A DNA stretch of 64,000 nucleotides. Source: Planctomyces sp. GTDB taxonomy: Bacteria > Planctomycetota > Planctomycetia > Planctomycetales > Planctomycetaceae. The stretch's first letter is position 1, and each line of letters begins with the position of its first letter. The stretch covers positions 36,621 through 100,620 of the forward strand of contig JAHBXW010000019.1 of the NCBI GenBank assembly GCA_019636235.1. The letters are read 5' to 3'. Shown here piece by piece: positions 50,075 through 57,717 of the stretch. The notes under the pieces were generated by a model, which did no database searches, was not told the DNA's origin, and saw only the letters and a program-made list of their open reading frames with translations. Made by a program: the position numbers and the translations under genes.

Positions 50075-50284
50075 TCAGCCGCGGCAGGGTCCGCACTGCC
50101 GGCCGGGCCGTCCGTCCGGGATGGATTCCCCGCACGAGCGGCAGGTCTGATCGCGGTTTCGCGAGCTGCCGCCGACGCGTTCCAGGATGGCGGCGACCGG
50201 CACGCCCAGGATCACCGCGGCCAGCAGCGCCGGATTGATGGGCGGGCGTTGCACGAGCGCTTGCGTTTCCGCTTGTCCGCTCAT
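50075..50284 (-). CDS. Small membrane-anchored zinc-ribbon protein (prophage)
   Basis: A 69-residue protein. INPALLAAVILGVPVAAILE forms a single membrane segment near residues 16-35. Four cysteines follow as CRSCGESIPDGRPGRQCGPC, a compact zinc ribbon. Its start overlaps the SNase-like gene stop by four bases (ATGA). Size would suit a holin-like or accessory lysis protein, but the zinc ribbon is atypical for this. Function unknown. Confidence 0.6.
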   Translation of the reverse strand: MSGQAETQALVQRPPINPALLAAVILGVPVAAILERVGGSSRNRDQTCRSCGESIPDGRPGRQCGPCRG

Positions 50285-50688
50285 CCGCTGTATCTCCCCG
50301 GGCCGAACAGTTCCCGCTGTTCGTCTTTCGTGCGCGCGGACAGGCCCTCGGCGTACAGCCGGTCCGCCAGGGACTGGCCGTCCACGTAGACGTGCCCCAG
50401 CACGCGCGAGAACGTGAGCTGATCGAACAGCCGGGTTTCGTCGCCGTTGGGGACGAACACCCGCACGGAGCGTCCGCCGACCAGCTCCCGGACCCGCTCC
50501 GCCGCCGCCGCGCCTTTCGCGCGTTCTTCCGGGATGCTGGACCGCGTCTCCGGGGCCCAGCAATCCAGAATCCGCACATCGAATTCCCGCGTGACGCGCA
50601 CGCGCAGCGTGTCCCCGTCGAGGACGTGGACGACCAGCGCGTCCACGCACACGCCCGCTTCCGGAATCGGGGTTTTGCGCTTGCTCAT
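50281..50688 (-). CDS. Staphylococcal-nuclease-like (SNase) protein
   Basis: A 135-residue single-domain TNase homologue. VVHVLDGDTLRVRVTREFDV contains the metal-binding Asp of motif D-G-D-T. RILDCWAPETRSS supplies the R35/E43 equivalents (Arg39 and Glu47). FDQLTFSRVLGHVYVDGQSL supplies the R87 equivalent (Arg95). All catalytic residues appear present. A DNA/RNA nuclease role such as degradation of host DNA or a replication-associated activity is possible. No signal peptide, so probably cytoplasmic. It is coupled to the next gene by an ATGA overlap. Confidence 0.85.
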   Translation of the reverse strand: MSKRKTPIPEAGVCVDALVVHVLDGDTLRVRVTREFDVRILDCWAPETRSSIPEERAKGAAAAERVRELVGGRSVRVFVPNGDETRLFDQLTFSRVLGHVYVDGQSLADRLYAEGLSARTKDEQRELFGPGRYSG

Positions 50689-50698
50689 CGCGTCGCGG

Positions 50699-50944
50699 TC
50701 AGTCTTCCTGATCGGCGACGACGGCGTCGCGGATCCGCTTCAGCGGACCCACGTGGATGCCCGGCACGCGGAAGCTCCGGTTCCGCAGCGCGCCGCGGAT
50801 TTCGTGGACGTCCTGATCGACGCCCAACCCGGCGGCCGCGTCGGCCAGCTCCTCCAGCGCCGCCGCCGGCAGGTGGATGAAGTCGGTTTCCTGCAGCTCG
50901 TCCGCGAACGGCTTCAGGTAGTCCAAAGTGTCTTCCAGCGCCAT
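50699..50944 (-). CDS. Small prophage protein, unknown
   Basis: An 81-residue protein starting MALEDTLDYLKPFADELQET. It is helical (LPAAALEELADAAAGLGVDQ) and has VHEIRGALRNRSFRVPGIHV. No domain recognised. It lies in the minus-strand late operon between an SNase-like gene and a 265-residue protein gene. Confidence 0.5.
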   Translation of the reverse strand: MALEDTLDYLKPFADELQETDFIHLPAAALEELADAAAGLGVDQDVHEIRGALRNRSFRVPGIHVGPLKRIRDAVVADQED

Positions 50945-51029
50945 CGGTCAAACCCTCTCGAAACAGCACAAGGACCGGCCGCGCCCGCCAAAGGAGTCAT
51001 GGCGAACGCGACCGGAGCCCCGTTGAGGA

Positions 51030-51827
51030 TCAAAGGCGGAACGATTCGCCGGAGCGCGCGGGCGTGGCGCTCCCCGCGCCGCCGCCGCCGGCGTGATAGG
51101 TCGACGTCGGCCAGCGCGGCAGCTCCGGCAGCAGCGAGGTCGGGATGCCGTTCGTCAGCGGCTCCAGATCGTCCTCGGTCGGCATGCGGCTCATGTCCGG
51201 GACGGTGTCGATCATTTCCGTCGACGTGAACCACTGCCCGGGGTTGTACGACCGCAGCATCTCGTCGGTCAGCGTGAACTCGGGGTCGGTCACCTCGGCC
51301 AGCGGCACGCGCAGCAGCTCCACCGCGATCAGCCGGTAGATGCGCTGGAAATACTGGCCGGCCAGGTTGGCGAAGTCGGTCGAGATTTCGAGCGGCTTCG
51401 CGTTCTCCTGATGCTGGTACATCTCCGTCAGCGACAGCAGCGACAAGCCGCAGTATTGCTTCAACCACGGGTTCCGCACCTTGAAATAGGGCGTCGGGAA
51501 CACCAGGTGATCTTCCGGGGCCGGGACAGCGTGCGCCGACTCCATGTTGTTCACGCCGGACGGCACCGCGCGGCTCGACAGGATCGATCGCACGCGGGTG
51601 CAGAGCTTGTGGATCCGCTCCAGCGTGTTGATCGACGGCGGCGTGCGGAGCAACGCGTCGGTGTGGAACATCACCGCCTGCGTGTTCCGCCCGACGGCTT
51701 CGACCAGGTAGCGGACCGTGTCGTTCTGGCTCTTCCTGTCGTTGGAGAAATGCGGAACGGCCAGGCCCAGTTCGGCCCAGTCCCCGACGTTGTACCAGCG
51801 AAACGCGTCATTGCCGAAACCTGCCAT
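51030..51827 (-). CDS. Prophage late-operon protein, unknown family
   Basis: A 265-residue protein from the ATG at 51827, which has AAGGAG eight bases upstream. It is a soluble, mostly helical protein: YLVEAVGRNTQAVMFHTDAL, NTLERIHKLCTRVRSILSSR, PAPEDHLVFPTPYFKVRNPW, LKQYCGLSLLSLTEMYQHQE, FANLAGQYFQRIYRLIAVEL, ending in a Gly/Ala-rich tail. No recognisable domain. It is preceded by the thioredoxin-like gene with a short gap, so it may be linked to that module. Confidence 0.55.
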   Translation of the reverse strand: MAGFGNDAFRWYNVGDWAELGLAVPHFSNDRKSQNDTVRYLVEAVGRNTQAVMFHTDALLRTPPSINTLERIHKLCTRVRSILSSRAVPSGVNNMESAHAVPAPEDHLVFPTPYFKVRNPWLKQYCGLSLLSLTEMYQHQENAKPLEISTDFANLAGQYFQRIYRLIAVELLRVPLAEVTDPEFTLTDEMLRSYNPGQWFTSTEMIDTVPDMSRMPTEDDLEPLTNGIPTSLLPELPRWPTSTYHAGGGGAGSATPARSGESFRL

Positions 51828-51832
51828 GACTC

Positions 51833-52999
51833 TCACTCCTTCGATTGGGGCCAGCGAATCCCTTTCGCGGCCAGGAACTGGCTGATGCCCGCCCGCAGCG
51901 CTTCAACGGTCGCCAGCGCGCCGGGGAAGCTCTGAAGATGCCGGCGGACGGTGTAATCGAACGCTTCCGCGAACGTATCGCGTTCGATCGTCGCGTAGCG
52001 TGTTTCCGGAATGACGACCTGCGGCGGGGGCGGCGTGTCGTTGGTGACGATGACGGGGTCGCAGCGTGTGGCCGGCGGCGCTGGCGGATTGCCCGGCAAC
52101 CGCACGCCGCCCCACAGGCGCCGCACGCCGCGGACGACGCCCAGGCCGGCTGCCAGCAGGCCCAGCCCGCTGAACGAACCCAGGCCGATCACGCCGGCGA
52201 ACTCCGCGCCGCTCAGCGCGAAATGTCCCAACCGCCACAGGCCCGCGCCGCGTGGAGCCGCGACGGCGGATCCGCCGCGGTCCGGAGCGGCGTCTCCTGG
52301 ACCGTGCGTCGTTTGACCGAGCCGGGCCAGCAGCGCGCGGACGGAGTCGGCATGCTGCGTGAGCTGCAGGTCGACCGCCACGCCCGACGCGTTAAGCGAT
52401 TGCTCGATGGCTTCGAGCCGCGGGGCCAGCGCGGCGACGACGGGCGTCGCGTCCAACGGCGGCAAGCCCTCGACGCGAACCGGTTCGCGGATCAGGGCTT
52501 CGAGGCCGTCGAATCGGCGCTCCAGCTTCCCCAGGTCGATCCCCGCGTTCGCCGGCGGCGTCGCGTTGGGCCGCGGCGGTTCCAGGAGCGGGATTCCCAA
52601 TTCGCCCAGCAGCACGTCACGTCCGCGGTAGCCGATGACTTTCGACGTTGCGCCCACCACGGCGAACGTCGGGAATGTGTTGATGCCGCGCGTGTAGGAC
52701 TCCCAGCGAGGCAGCTCCGCACTGTCGATCCGCACGACGCGATACCGCGCGTCGAGCGACCGCCGCAGCAGCGGGTCGCCGGCCGTCGCCGCGTTCCGCG
52801 GTTCGCCGTACGCGCGCCAGAAGGCGCGGCAGTTCGCGCAGGCGTCCATCGTCCAGACGTCGAGCCGCGGCCGGCGATCGGGTTCGCCAGCACTGCAGCA
52901 GGCCGCGATCAGCGCCAGCAGCATGATGACGTCGAGCATCACGAACGCCCACAGCGCGCCTTGCCGCAGGCGAGATCGAGGGAGCTTCACACCGCGCAT
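51833..52999 (-). CDS. Membrane-anchored thioredoxin-fold protein (prophage)
   Basis: A 388-residue protein. An N-terminal membrane anchor (GALWAFVMLDVIMLLALIAA, about 14-33) is followed by a thioredoxin-like domain: LDVWTMDACANCRAFWRAYG carries a CxxC pair (Cys54, Cys57), then RYRVVRIDSAELPRWESYTR and the cis-Pro-like GINTFPTFAVVG. A helical linker and a second membrane segment (GLGSFSGLGLLAAGLGVVRG region) precede a long Pro-rich C-terminal region (NDTPPPPQVVIPETRYATIE). Predicted to face the periplasm and to handle thiols. Phage-encoded thioredoxins of this layout are rare. It overlaps the peptidase-like gene by 13 bases. Confidence 0.7.
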   Translation of the reverse strand: MRGVKLPRSRLRQGALWAFVMLDVIMLLALIAACCSAGEPDRRPRLDVWTMDACANCRAFWRAYGEPRNAATAGDPLLRRSLDARYRVVRIDSAELPRWESYTRGINTFPTFAVVGATSKVIGYRGRDVLLGELGIPLLEPPRPNATPPANAGIDLGKLERRFDGLEALIREPVRVEGLPPLDATPVVAALAPRLEAIEQSLNASGVAVDLQLTQHADSVRALLARLGQTTHGPGDAAPDRGGSAVAAPRGAGLWRLGHFALSGAEFAGVIGLGSFSGLGLLAAGLGVVRGVRRLWGGVRLPGNPPAPPATRCDPVIVTNDTPPPPQVVIPETRYATIERDTFAEAFDYTVRRHLQSFPGALATVEALRAGISQFLAAKGIRWPQSKE

Positions 53000-53592
53000 A
53001 TCAGGCCCTCATGCGTGCGGTGAAAGCGGTAGATTCCGGTGCGGACCAGCCGCCGCAAGAGCCGGCCCGGGTTGAACCGGCCGGCGTTGCCGATGCCGAG
53101 CCGGCCGGTTCGCATCAGCAGCGCCGCGACCAGCTCCGAGCAGAACAGCGAATCCAGATCGGCGGTCGGGAACAGCCGCGACCATTGGAACAGGCGCGTG
53201 CCCGACAGCGCCGCGCCGAACAGGTCATACACCCGGCCCGTGGCGAGCATCCGCTCAAGCTGCTCGTTGAGGAGATCGACTTCGTCCCAGTCGAGGTCCC
53301 ACAGGTCGGTGAGACGGTAGACGTCGACGCGCCCGCCGGCGGAGGTGTAGTCCGCAATGCGGGATTCGGGCGTGTGCCGCTGGATGCCGGCGACGACGCG
53401 CCCCATGTGTTCGCAGGGCCGCGGAGATTTCGACGTCGATTCGAACAGCCGGCCGTCGAGAATGATGCCCACGTGCGAGGGGCCCAGCCGGAGACGCGGC
53501 GGCGCGAGGAGCGAGGCCGTGCCCAGCGAGATCAGGCGTGCGCCGCGATCGCGACCGAAGCAGGCGAGCAAATCCCCGTCCTGGAATTTCAT
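52987..53592 (-). CDS. Permuted papain-fold (NlpC/P60-like, YiiX/YebB-type) hydrolase
   Basis: A 201-residue protein starting MKFQDGDLLACFGRDRGARL. The circularly permuted papain-fold signature is visible: LGPSHVGIILDGRLFEST carries the catalytic His (His40) and LFCSELVAALL the Cys (Cys151), with a helical segment between. Family members are cysteine hydrolases acting on peptide or amide bonds in cell wall or lipids; in a phage this could be a lysin. No signal peptide or SAR is present. It is the first gene of the leftward late unit, 120 bases from the divergent rightward unit. Confidence 0.8.
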   Translation of the reverse strand: MKFQDGDLLACFGRDRGARLISLGTASLLAPPRLRLGPSHVGIILDGRLFESTSKSPRPCEHMGRVVAGIQRHTPESRIADYTSAGGRVDVYRLTDLWDLDWDEVDLLNEQLERMLATGRVYDLFGAALSGTRLFQWSRLFPTADLDSLFCSELVAALLMRTGRLGIGNAGRFNPGRLLRRLVRTGIYRFHRTHEGLICAV

Positions 53593-53713
53593 GCGTCGCG
53601 GCCCGCGTCGTGCGGGTAAAGTGCGAAGAATCCGCCCGGCTTCCGTTCCGGACGGGCTTCAAGCCGACTTCCTTGTCGACCGGTGATGCGGCACAGAAGG
53701 GAGTCTCTAGACA
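53593..53713. promoter_or_regulatory. Divergent promoter region between the two late transcription units
   Basis: About 120 bases between the start of the leftward unit (53592) and the rightward ribbon-helix-helix gene (53714). Both late units must be read from here or from a nearby promoter. Candidate hexamers such as CTTGTCGACC are weak. The ribbon-helix-helix protein encoded next to it could bind here. Confidence 0.4.
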
Positions 53714-53923
53714 ATGAGCGAGTCAAGGCAGCTTCCCCCGCCCAGGGATCGGGCGCGGCAGGCGCAATGCAATTTCCACATGCCGGCCGCGGACCTGCAG
53801 ATGTTGAAGGACTGCGCGGGCCGGCGGCGGACGTCGTTCCGGGCCTTTATGAACGCGCTGCTGCAGCCGGCGCTCGCCCGGATTCGCGCGGGCGAAAATC
53901 CTCTGGACACGGACGCGGTCTAG
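53714..53923 (+). CDS. Ribbon-helix-helix-like small DNA-binding protein
   Basis: A 69-residue protein: RARQAQCNFHMPAADLQMLK, DCAGRRRTSFRAFMNALLQP. The beta-strand (QCNFHMPAADLQML) followed by two helices fits the ribbon-helix-helix fold, and the size fits Arc-type regulators. As the first gene of the rightward terminase unit it may regulate the divergent late promoter. The start at 53714 is an ATG after a weak AGGG. Family inferred from pattern only. Confidence 0.6.
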   Translation: MSESRQLPPPRDRARQAQCNFHMPAADLQMLKDCAGRRRTSFRAFMNALLQPALARIRAGENPLDTDAV

Positions 53924-53945
53924 ACGCGACACGCGGCCTGAGATC

Positions 53946-54377
53946 ATGGCCCCACCCGCGTTCCTATCGGTGGACGCTCGCGGTTATTGGGATTCGATCG
54001 TCGCCGAGATCGGCGACGCCGGCGACTTCCGATCGCGAACCGCAGCCGCAATGGCGGCCCAACTGCTATTGCAATACGTGAGAGTCACGGAGTCGATCAA
54101 TGCGCATGGCCAGGTGAGCGAAATCCGCGACGACAAGGGCATTCTGAGGAAACAGGAGCCCGCGCCCGAAGTCCGCGTCCAGATGCAGCTGGTCGACCGG
54201 ATCGGGAAAATTCTCCATCAGCTCGCCGAGGGCAAGGATGCCACGCCGCAGCAAGCCGCCGACGCCTTCGCCGGGCTTCGCCGCTCACTGGACCGCGCTC
54301 AGGGACGCGGCGACCCCGGAACAGACGACGCTGCTGCTGACGCTCGCCCAACGCGCCGGAAACGGGTTCACGTTTGA
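53946..54377 (+). CDS. terS: Small terminase subunit (P27 family)
   Basis: A 143-residue protein: APPAFLSVDARGYWDSIVAE, then RSRTAAAMAAQLLLQYVRVT, a coiled-coil-like VRVQMQLVDRIGKILHQLAE and a low-complexity C-terminal tail. P27-type small terminases share the P-x-x-L-x-x-x-A-x-x-x-W segment and the helical N-terminal DNA-binding region. It lies directly before the large subunit gene and overlaps it by 140 bases in another frame. The protein should recognise the packaging site. Confidence 0.75.
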   Translation: MAPPAFLSVDARGYWDSIVAEIGDAGDFRSRTAAAMAAQLLLQYVRVTESINAHGQVSEIRDDKGILRKQEPAPEVRVQMQLVDRIGKILHQLAEGKDATPQQAADAFAGLRRSLDRAQGRGDPGTDDAAADARPTRRKRVHV

Positions 54378-56517
54378 GGCGCTGTGCGGCACGGCGAAGC
54401 GGCGCGAGCTGCAGACGCTCGACGTCGTCGTCGCCCAGGCGGAAGCCGCCGCGAAGCGCGAGAGCCAGGCCGGGGCCGGTCAGCGCCACCGCGAACGCAT
54501 GGCCGAACGCTCGCGGGACATTTCTTCCGCGACGCGCGAGATCGGGCCGCTGCCGCCGATCGAAAATCCGAAGCGCCGCGCGGCCTGCCGGCTGAACCTC
54601 AAGAAGTTCTATCAGACGTACTTTCCGGATGTGTTCTATCGTCCGTTTTCGGACGACCAGTCCGCCGAGACGAAGGGCATTCAAACGACCGTGCTGCAGG
54701 GCAGTCTGCAGACCTTCGCCGCCCCCCGCGGCGACGGGAAATCGGCCCGCGCCGAACGCGCGTTGCTGTGGGCGATCCTGTACGGACATCACTCGTTCGC
54801 GATGCTGGTCCACGCGACCGACGAAAAGGCACAGGACGCGCTGGCCGACATGCTGACGACGCTCGAATCGAACGAGCTGCTGTACGCCGACTTTCCCGAG
54901 GTCTGTCACCCGATCCGCGCGCTGGACGGCATCCACAACCGCACGAAGGGGCAGACGCTGAACGGCGAACGCACCGCCATCCGTCTCCTGAAACGAAAAC
55001 TGATCCTGCCGACCGTCGCCGGCTCGCCGTCGAGCGGCGCGGTCATCGCCGCGTCCGGGCTGCTCTCCGCGACCCGCGGCGCGAAGCACCTGAAGACCGA
55101 TGGCGAGCTGATCCGCCCGTCTCTGTGCCTGATCGACGACCCACAGACCCGCGAGTCCGCAGAGTCCCCCGACCAGACGAACACCCGCGAACGCATTCTC
55201 ACGGCGGACCTGCTGGGCTGCGCGCCGCAGGGGCGGCGCATGGCCGCGCTGTGCGCCTGCACCGTCATCGAACCGGGCGACCTGTCGGACCGGCTACTGG
55301 ACAAGAATCGCCATCCGGAGTGGCGCTCCAGCCGCGGGCAGATGCTCCCGCAGTTCCCGGAAGACATGGAGCGTTGGGAGTCCTACTTCGAACTCGTTCG
55401 CGAGGACCTGCGGAAGCCCGAGTGCGAGGAGCCGTTCCGCCGCGCGACGGCGTTCTACCGGAAGCACCGCCGCGCAATGGACGCCGGCGCGATCGTCGGC
55501 AGTCCGTATCGATTCGCGCCCGACGAACTCTCCGCGCTGCAGCACGCGATGAACCTGTATCTGTCGGCCGGTCCGGAAGGCTTCGCGACCGAGTACAACA
55601 ACCAACCGCTGCCGCCGGCGGAAGGGGAAGACCTGTGCGTCGACGTGGCGCGGATCGCCCGCAAGGTGTCCGGCCTGGAGCGCTTCGCACTGCCGCTGGA
55701 GACGCAGTGGGTGACGGGATTCATCGACGTCCAACAGCGCGTGCTGTACTGGATGCTCTGCGCGTGGGAGCCGAATTTCACGGGCACGATCATCGGCTAT
55801 GGGACATTTCCGCAGTCGCCCCGCGCCTACTTCACGCAAACGAACATCCGCCCCACCCTGGCGGACGTGTTCCCCCGCCGCGGCCCGGACGGCGCGATCT
55901 ACGCCGGCATCCAGCAGCTCGCCCAGGAGCTGGCGGAGCGCGACTACGTCCGCGCCGACGGCGTCAAGCTGCAGCTCGCGCGTTGCCTGATCGACAGCGG
56001 CTACAACGCCACCGTCGTCCGCCGCGCGATCCGCGAAAGCAAGCACCGCGGCGTGCTGCTGCCGTCCTTCGGGCGCACGTGCGACGCCAACCAGGTCCCG
56101 ATCAGCGCCTACCGGCAGAAGCCGGGCGAACTCATCAGCCCCGAGGAATGGCTGGTCCGCGGCCGGTCCCGCGCCGGACTGCACCTGATCTTCGACACCT
56201 ATCACTGGAAATCGTTCGTCGCCCGCCGGCTCATCACCGAGCGCGGCGACCCCGGGGCACTGACGATCTACGGGGCCGATCCGGACAAGGATCGGCATGA
56301 TTTCCTGGCGGAACACCTGACGTCCGAGCGTCCGAAACCGGTGGTCGGGAACCGCCGCGTGGACGTGTGGAAGACGATCCCCGCCCGCCAGAACCATTGG
56401 TGGGACTGCGTCGTCGGCTCCGCCGTCGCCGCTTCCTTCTGCGGCGCGAAGCTCGCGAATCCGAACGCGGCCCGCACGAAACCCAAGGTCCGTTACCAGC
56501 AGGTGGTCCCGCTATGA
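54238..56517 (+). CDS. terL: Large terminase subunit (packaging ATPase/nuclease)
   Basis: A 759-residue protein, long for the family. The ATPase domain has FAAPRGDGKSARAERALLWA (Walker A APRGDGKS, 162-169) and SLCLIDDPQT (Walker B LCLIDD, 296-301), then TNTRERILTADLLGCAP. The nuclease part has WVTGFIDVQQRVLYWMLCAW with the first metal-binding Asp and QLARCLIDSGYNATVVRRAI. The last part, RQNHWWDCVVGSAVAASFCG, carries the final acidic residue. The N-terminal 110 residues form an extra helical region with basic character. It powers packaging of phage DNA into the prohead. Starting at 54238, it overlaps the small subunit gene; a later start would remove the N-terminal extension. Confidence 0.9.
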   Translation: MPRRSKPPTPSPGFAAHWTALRDAATPEQTTLLLTLAQRAGNGFTFEALCGTAKRRELQTLDVVVAQAEAAAKRESQAGAGQRHRERMAERSRDISSATREIGPLPPIENPKRRAACRLNLKKFYQTYFPDVFYRPFSDDQSAETKGIQTTVLQGSLQTFAAPRGDGKSARAERALLWAILYGHHSFAMLVHATDEKAQDALADMLTTLESNELLYADFPEVCHPIRALDGIHNRTKGQTLNGERTAIRLLKRKLILPTVAGSPSSGAVIAASGLLSATRGAKHLKTDGELIRPSLCLIDDPQTRESAESPDQTNTRERILTADLLGCAPQGRRMAALCACTVIEPGDLSDRLLDKNRHPEWRSSRGQMLPQFPEDMERWESYFELVREDLRKPECEEPFRRATAFYRKHRRAMDAGAIVGSPYRFAPDELSALQHAMNLYLSAGPEGFATEYNNQPLPPAEGEDLCVDVARIARKVSGLERFALPLETQWVTGFIDVQQRVLYWMLCAWEPNFTGTIIGYGTFPQSPRAYFTQTNIRPTLADVFPRRGPDGAIYAGIQQLAQELAERDYVRADGVKLQLARCLIDSGYNATVVRRAIRESKHRGVLLPSFGRTCDANQVPISAYRQKPGELISPEEWLVRGRSRAGLHLIFDTYHWKSFVARRLITERGDPGALTIYGADPDKDRHDFLAEHLTSERPKPVVGNRRVDVWKTIPARQNHWWDCVVGSAVAASFCGAKLANPNAARTKPKVRYQQVVPL

Positions 56518-56834
56518 CGAAACCGAAATCGACCGGGCGCAACAATCGGGGAGGTCGGCCCCGGGGCACCCCGAACCGCGAGTATCCGTTGGCCGAATCG
56601 AGTCCATCCGCCTGCCGGCGCTGCAACAGCACGTTCACCGCCCAACGGAACAAGGCCGCGTCGATTCCGTCGATCGGCGAGCACCAAGGGAAGCGGCACA
56701 ACCTTGTGACGCTGCACCGGGTGCAGTGCGCGCACTGCGGGCAATGGCGGATGGACCGCACGTATGAGTTTCTGCCGCCCGGAAATCCGGTTTCGGAGTT
56801 TCCGGGATCGACCCCGGAAAACGACGCCGCGTAG
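56514..56834 (+). CDS. Small Cys-containing prophage protein (putative zinc finger)
   Basis: A 106-residue protein: basic N-terminus (KSTGRNNRGGRPRGTPNREY), then SACRRCNSTFTAQRN and VQCAHCGQWRMDRTYEFLPP, a CxxC...CxxC zinc-binding arrangement. Its start overlaps the terL stop by four bases (ATGA). The basic N-terminus and zinc site suggest nucleic acid binding, possibly an HNH-free packaging accessory. No family recognised. Confidence 0.6.
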   Translation: MTKPKSTGRNNRGGRPRGTPNREYPLAESSPSACRRCNSTFTAQRNKAASIPSIGEHQGKRHNLVTLHRVQCAHCGQWRMDRTYEFLPPGNPVSEFPGSTPENDAA

Positions 56835-56846
56835 CGTGCGCCCATC

Positions 56847-57068
56847 ATGTCTCGCAACTGGACAAGAGCAGAAAGAATGCAGGCCGCCGGGCTGCTGATC
56901 GGCAGCCTGTGCGGACTGCTCTGCTGGATGCTCGCCCTCTCGTTCCAGCTCGGCGCGGCGAATGCCCGACTCGCTCGAATCGAACTGGCCACAGAAAAAA
57001 TCGAGGAACGCCTGTGGGGCGAACGCGGCCCGGGCCGCGACCTCGCACACACCGCAGGCGAACCATGA
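56847..57068 (+). CDS. Small membrane protein with cytoplasmic helical tail
   Basis: A 73-residue protein with one membrane segment (AAGLLIGSLCGLLCWMLALS) and a helical, charged C-terminus (ARLARIELATEKIEERLWGE). It overlaps the next gene by four bases. Size and topology suit a phage membrane accessory protein of the lysis type (for instance Rz-like or holin-like), but no family is recognised. Confidence 0.55.
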   Translation: MSRNWTRAERMQAAGLLIGSLCGLLCWMLALSFQLGAANARLARIELATEKIEERLWGERGPGRDLAHTAGEP

Positions 57069-57616
57069 TTCTCGATTTCCTGCAGCAGCAGCCTGTTCTC
57101 GCCTCGGCCCCGGCCGCGACCGTCCTGGCGGCGCTCAATGCCGCGACGATCGAAGTCGTCCATCCCCGCGCGTACACCGCGGGCGATCTGGTCGCGAAGC
57201 TCGGCGCGGAGAACGCCGCGATCGTCCTGGGCACGCTCGACGCGGCCGGCCAGCAGAACCCAATCCTCAAGGCGGCGTGGGTGGGCCTGTCGACGCTGGG
57301 CATCTCACTGCACACGCCCGACCGGCAGGCGATGATTGACGGACTCGCCGCCGCCGGCGAGTGGCCCGGCGAACTCCGCGACGCGGTGAAGGCGCTGGGC
57401 GTCGAGCATCGCACGCCGTGGCAACAGTTCGCCGGCGAGGAGCCGCTGCCCACCGTCGAAGAGATCGCGGCCGCCCAGGTGGAGCTGAACCGCCAGCAGG
57501 AGATCGAGGCCCTGGGCGCGCACGTGCTGAACGAGATCATCACGCCGGCGATTGGGTCCAGCGTCAGCGTCGACGACGTCCGCACGCAGCTCGCCGCCTG
57601 GCTGGAGGGCGATTGA
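57065..57616 (+). CDS. Prophage protein, unknown
   Basis: A 183-residue protein: MILDFLQQQPVLASAPAATV, LAALNAATIEVVHPRAYTAG, VGLSTLGISLHTPDRQAMID and ending EIITPAIGSSVSVDDVRTQL. Helical, with a repeated Ala-rich pattern. No family recognised. It is coupled on both sides by four-base or one-base overlaps. Confidence 0.5.
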   Translation: MILDFLQQQPVLASAPAATVLAALNAATIEVVHPRAYTAGDLVAKLGAENAAIVLGTLDAAGQQNPILKAAWVGLSTLGISLHTPDRQAMIDGLAAAGEWPGELRDAVKALGVEHRTPWQQFAGEEPLPTVEEIAAAQVELNRQQEIEALGAHVLNEIITPAIGSSVSVDDVRTQLAAWLEGD

Positions 57617-57714
57617 TGGAGGCCGTTGTCCACACGCTGTCATTCGCCGCCCTGATCGCATGCACCTGGCTCGCCGGGTTCCTCACGGGCCGCCGCATCG
57701 GACGGGGGGAATGA
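57616..57714 (+). CDS. Very small membrane peptide (prophage)
   Basis: A 32-residue peptide: MEAVVHTLSFAALIACTWLA then GFLTGRRIGRGE. One membrane segment followed by a basic tail. Coupled to the preceding gene by a TGATG overlap. Candidate holin-type or anti-holin peptide; no further evidence. Confidence 0.5.
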   Translation: MEAVVHTLSFAALIACTWLAGFLTGRRIGRGE

Positions 57715-57717
57715 CCC

